Shown: positions 63,548 to 64,000 of the stretch, piece after piece | Position numbering within the stretch: position 1 is the stretch's first letter | Layout of the letters: each line of letters begins with the position of its first letter | Source of the DNA: Chitinophaga horti | GTDB taxonomy: Bacteria > Bacteroidota > Bacteroidia > Chitinophagales > Chitinophagaceae | Assembly (NCBI RefSeq): GCF_022867795.2 | Contig: NZ_CP107006.1 | Location: 496,001 to 560,000 of the forward strand | Direction: 5' to 3' | DNA length: 64,000 bases | Position numbers and translations under genes: made by a program | Notes under the pieces: generated by a model | What the model saw: the letters and a program-made list of their open reading frames with translations, nothing else | Database searches by the model: none | What the model was told of the DNA's origin: nothing

Positions 63548-64000
63548 TTATTTCTCTGCGATAATATCTACCACCTTCTTCGTTTTCTTCACCTTCATCT
63601 TATCTGGCACGCTGTCGAGTATTTCTTTCTTAAAGGCCTCGATTACCGCCTGTTTTATAAAGTAGCGGTGCGTTACCAGGCTGATTTCCCTCACGGGCTC
63701 CGGCGCCTTAAAAAAGCGTACCATATTCATTTGCCGGGAGCTTAATTCCTGTAAAGATAATTCGGGCAGGATGGTATAACCTTCATTCAGTTCCACCATC
63801 TTCTTCAACGTTTCCACACTACCGGTGTTGTATTCCAGGTTGCGGAACTCGCCCATCGTAAACTTATCGCGGCAGATGTTGAGTACCTGGTTGCGCATGC
63901 AATGGCCTTCATTCAGCAGCCAAACCTCTCGGATGTCCAGCTCTTCGGCGCTTACCACCTTCTTTTCGGACAGTTTGTTGTTCTTGGCTGTGAACACCAC
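63548..64000 (-). CDS. oxyR: OxyR-like LysR-family regulator, C-terminal part
   Basis: The C-terminal 150 residues of a LysR-type effector domain; the start lies beyond the right edge. REVWLLNEGHCMRNQVLNIC contains two cysteines nine apart with a GHCxRxQ context, matching Cys199 and Cys208 of E. coli OxyR, which form the disulfide that senses hydrogen peroxide. GSVETLKKMVELNEGYTILPELSL is the usual second half of the effector domain, and the C-terminal tail is lysine-rich (DKMKVKKTKKVVDII). It would activate peroxide-defence genes when oxidised; its targets are not in the window. Confidence 0.87.
   Translation of the reverse strand: MVFTAKNNKLSEKKVVSAEELDIREVWLLNEGHCMRNQVLNICRDKFTMGEFRNLEYNTGSVETLKKMVELNEGYTILPELSLQELSSRQMNMVRFFKAPEPVREISLVTHRYFIKQAVIEAFKKEILDSVPDKMKVKKTKKVVDIIAEK

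Overview
The window looks like a chromosomal stretch of a Bacteroidota species, most likely a Chitinophaga-like member of the Chitinophagaceae. The signs are promoters of the TTG/TAnnTTTG type with no obvious Shine-Dalgarno sites, a PKD-repeat secreted protein, carboxypeptidase-regulatory-like secreted proteins, a TonB-receptor-like OMP_b-brl barrel, an ECF sigma factor with a membrane partner, many fucosidases and a hexosaminidase, and a DAHP synthase fused to chorismate mutase. No rRNA, tRNA, transposase or CRISPR array was seen.

Layout. 1-3.1 kb: PKD-repeat protein running off the left edge (minus strand), RluA-family pseudouridine synthase, lipB. 3.1-3.5 kb: repeat block with an 11-bp period. 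3.5-10.9 kb: secreted hypothetical, PLP enzyme, GH20 hexosaminidase and GH29 fucosidase (minus), facing a nucleotidyltransferase plus a HexNAc-1-kinase-like gene (plus). 11.1-19.1 kb: isoleucine/valine genes ilvE, ilvD, ilvB, ilvN, ilvC, ilvA behind a Val/Ile-rich leader peptide and terminator. 19.1-31.8 kb: glycosyltransferase, FAD oxidoreductase, GH95 and GH29 fucosidases, sugar/sodium symporter, xylB, xylA, aldose epimerase, CsbD. 31.9-35.1 kb: a secreted protein with a decayed tandem paralogue, an anti-sigma/trypsin-like protease fusion with its ECF sigma factor, and a tiny lipoprotein. 35.1-43.4 kb: tandem repeats, two consecutive aromatic leader peptide/terminator units, then pheA, aminotransferase, tyrA, DAHP synthase-chorismate mutase, aroB, aroA, aroC. 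43.4-53.2 kb: FKBP isomerase, secreted proteins, S15 peptidase, DinB protein, outer-membrane barrel, SPFH-SHOCT protein and zinc-ribbon membrane protein. 53.3-55.2 kb: an AT-richer, tightly overlapping three-gene cassette of unknown function, with one gene split by a single-base frameshift. 55.3-64 kb: gcvP, a 1-kb repeat cassette, YkgJ-like protein, MFS transporter, S41 protease, and an OxyR-like regulator cut by the right edge.

The most interesting signal is regulatory. Both amino-acid operons start with the same arrangement: a TTG-N19/20-TACATTTG promoter, a short peptide with a run of the pathway's own amino acids (Val/Ile for ilv; Phe/Tyr/Trp for aro), and a strong terminator. In each case a segment at the leader stop codon is complementary to the 5' arm of the terminator. 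The aro operon carries two such units in series, the second peptide having eleven aromatic residues in a row. This predicts ribosome-mediated attenuation with a simple two-state switch. Other points of note are the anti-sigma/protease fusion and a family of intergenic repeats with an 11-bp period and shared inverted ends.
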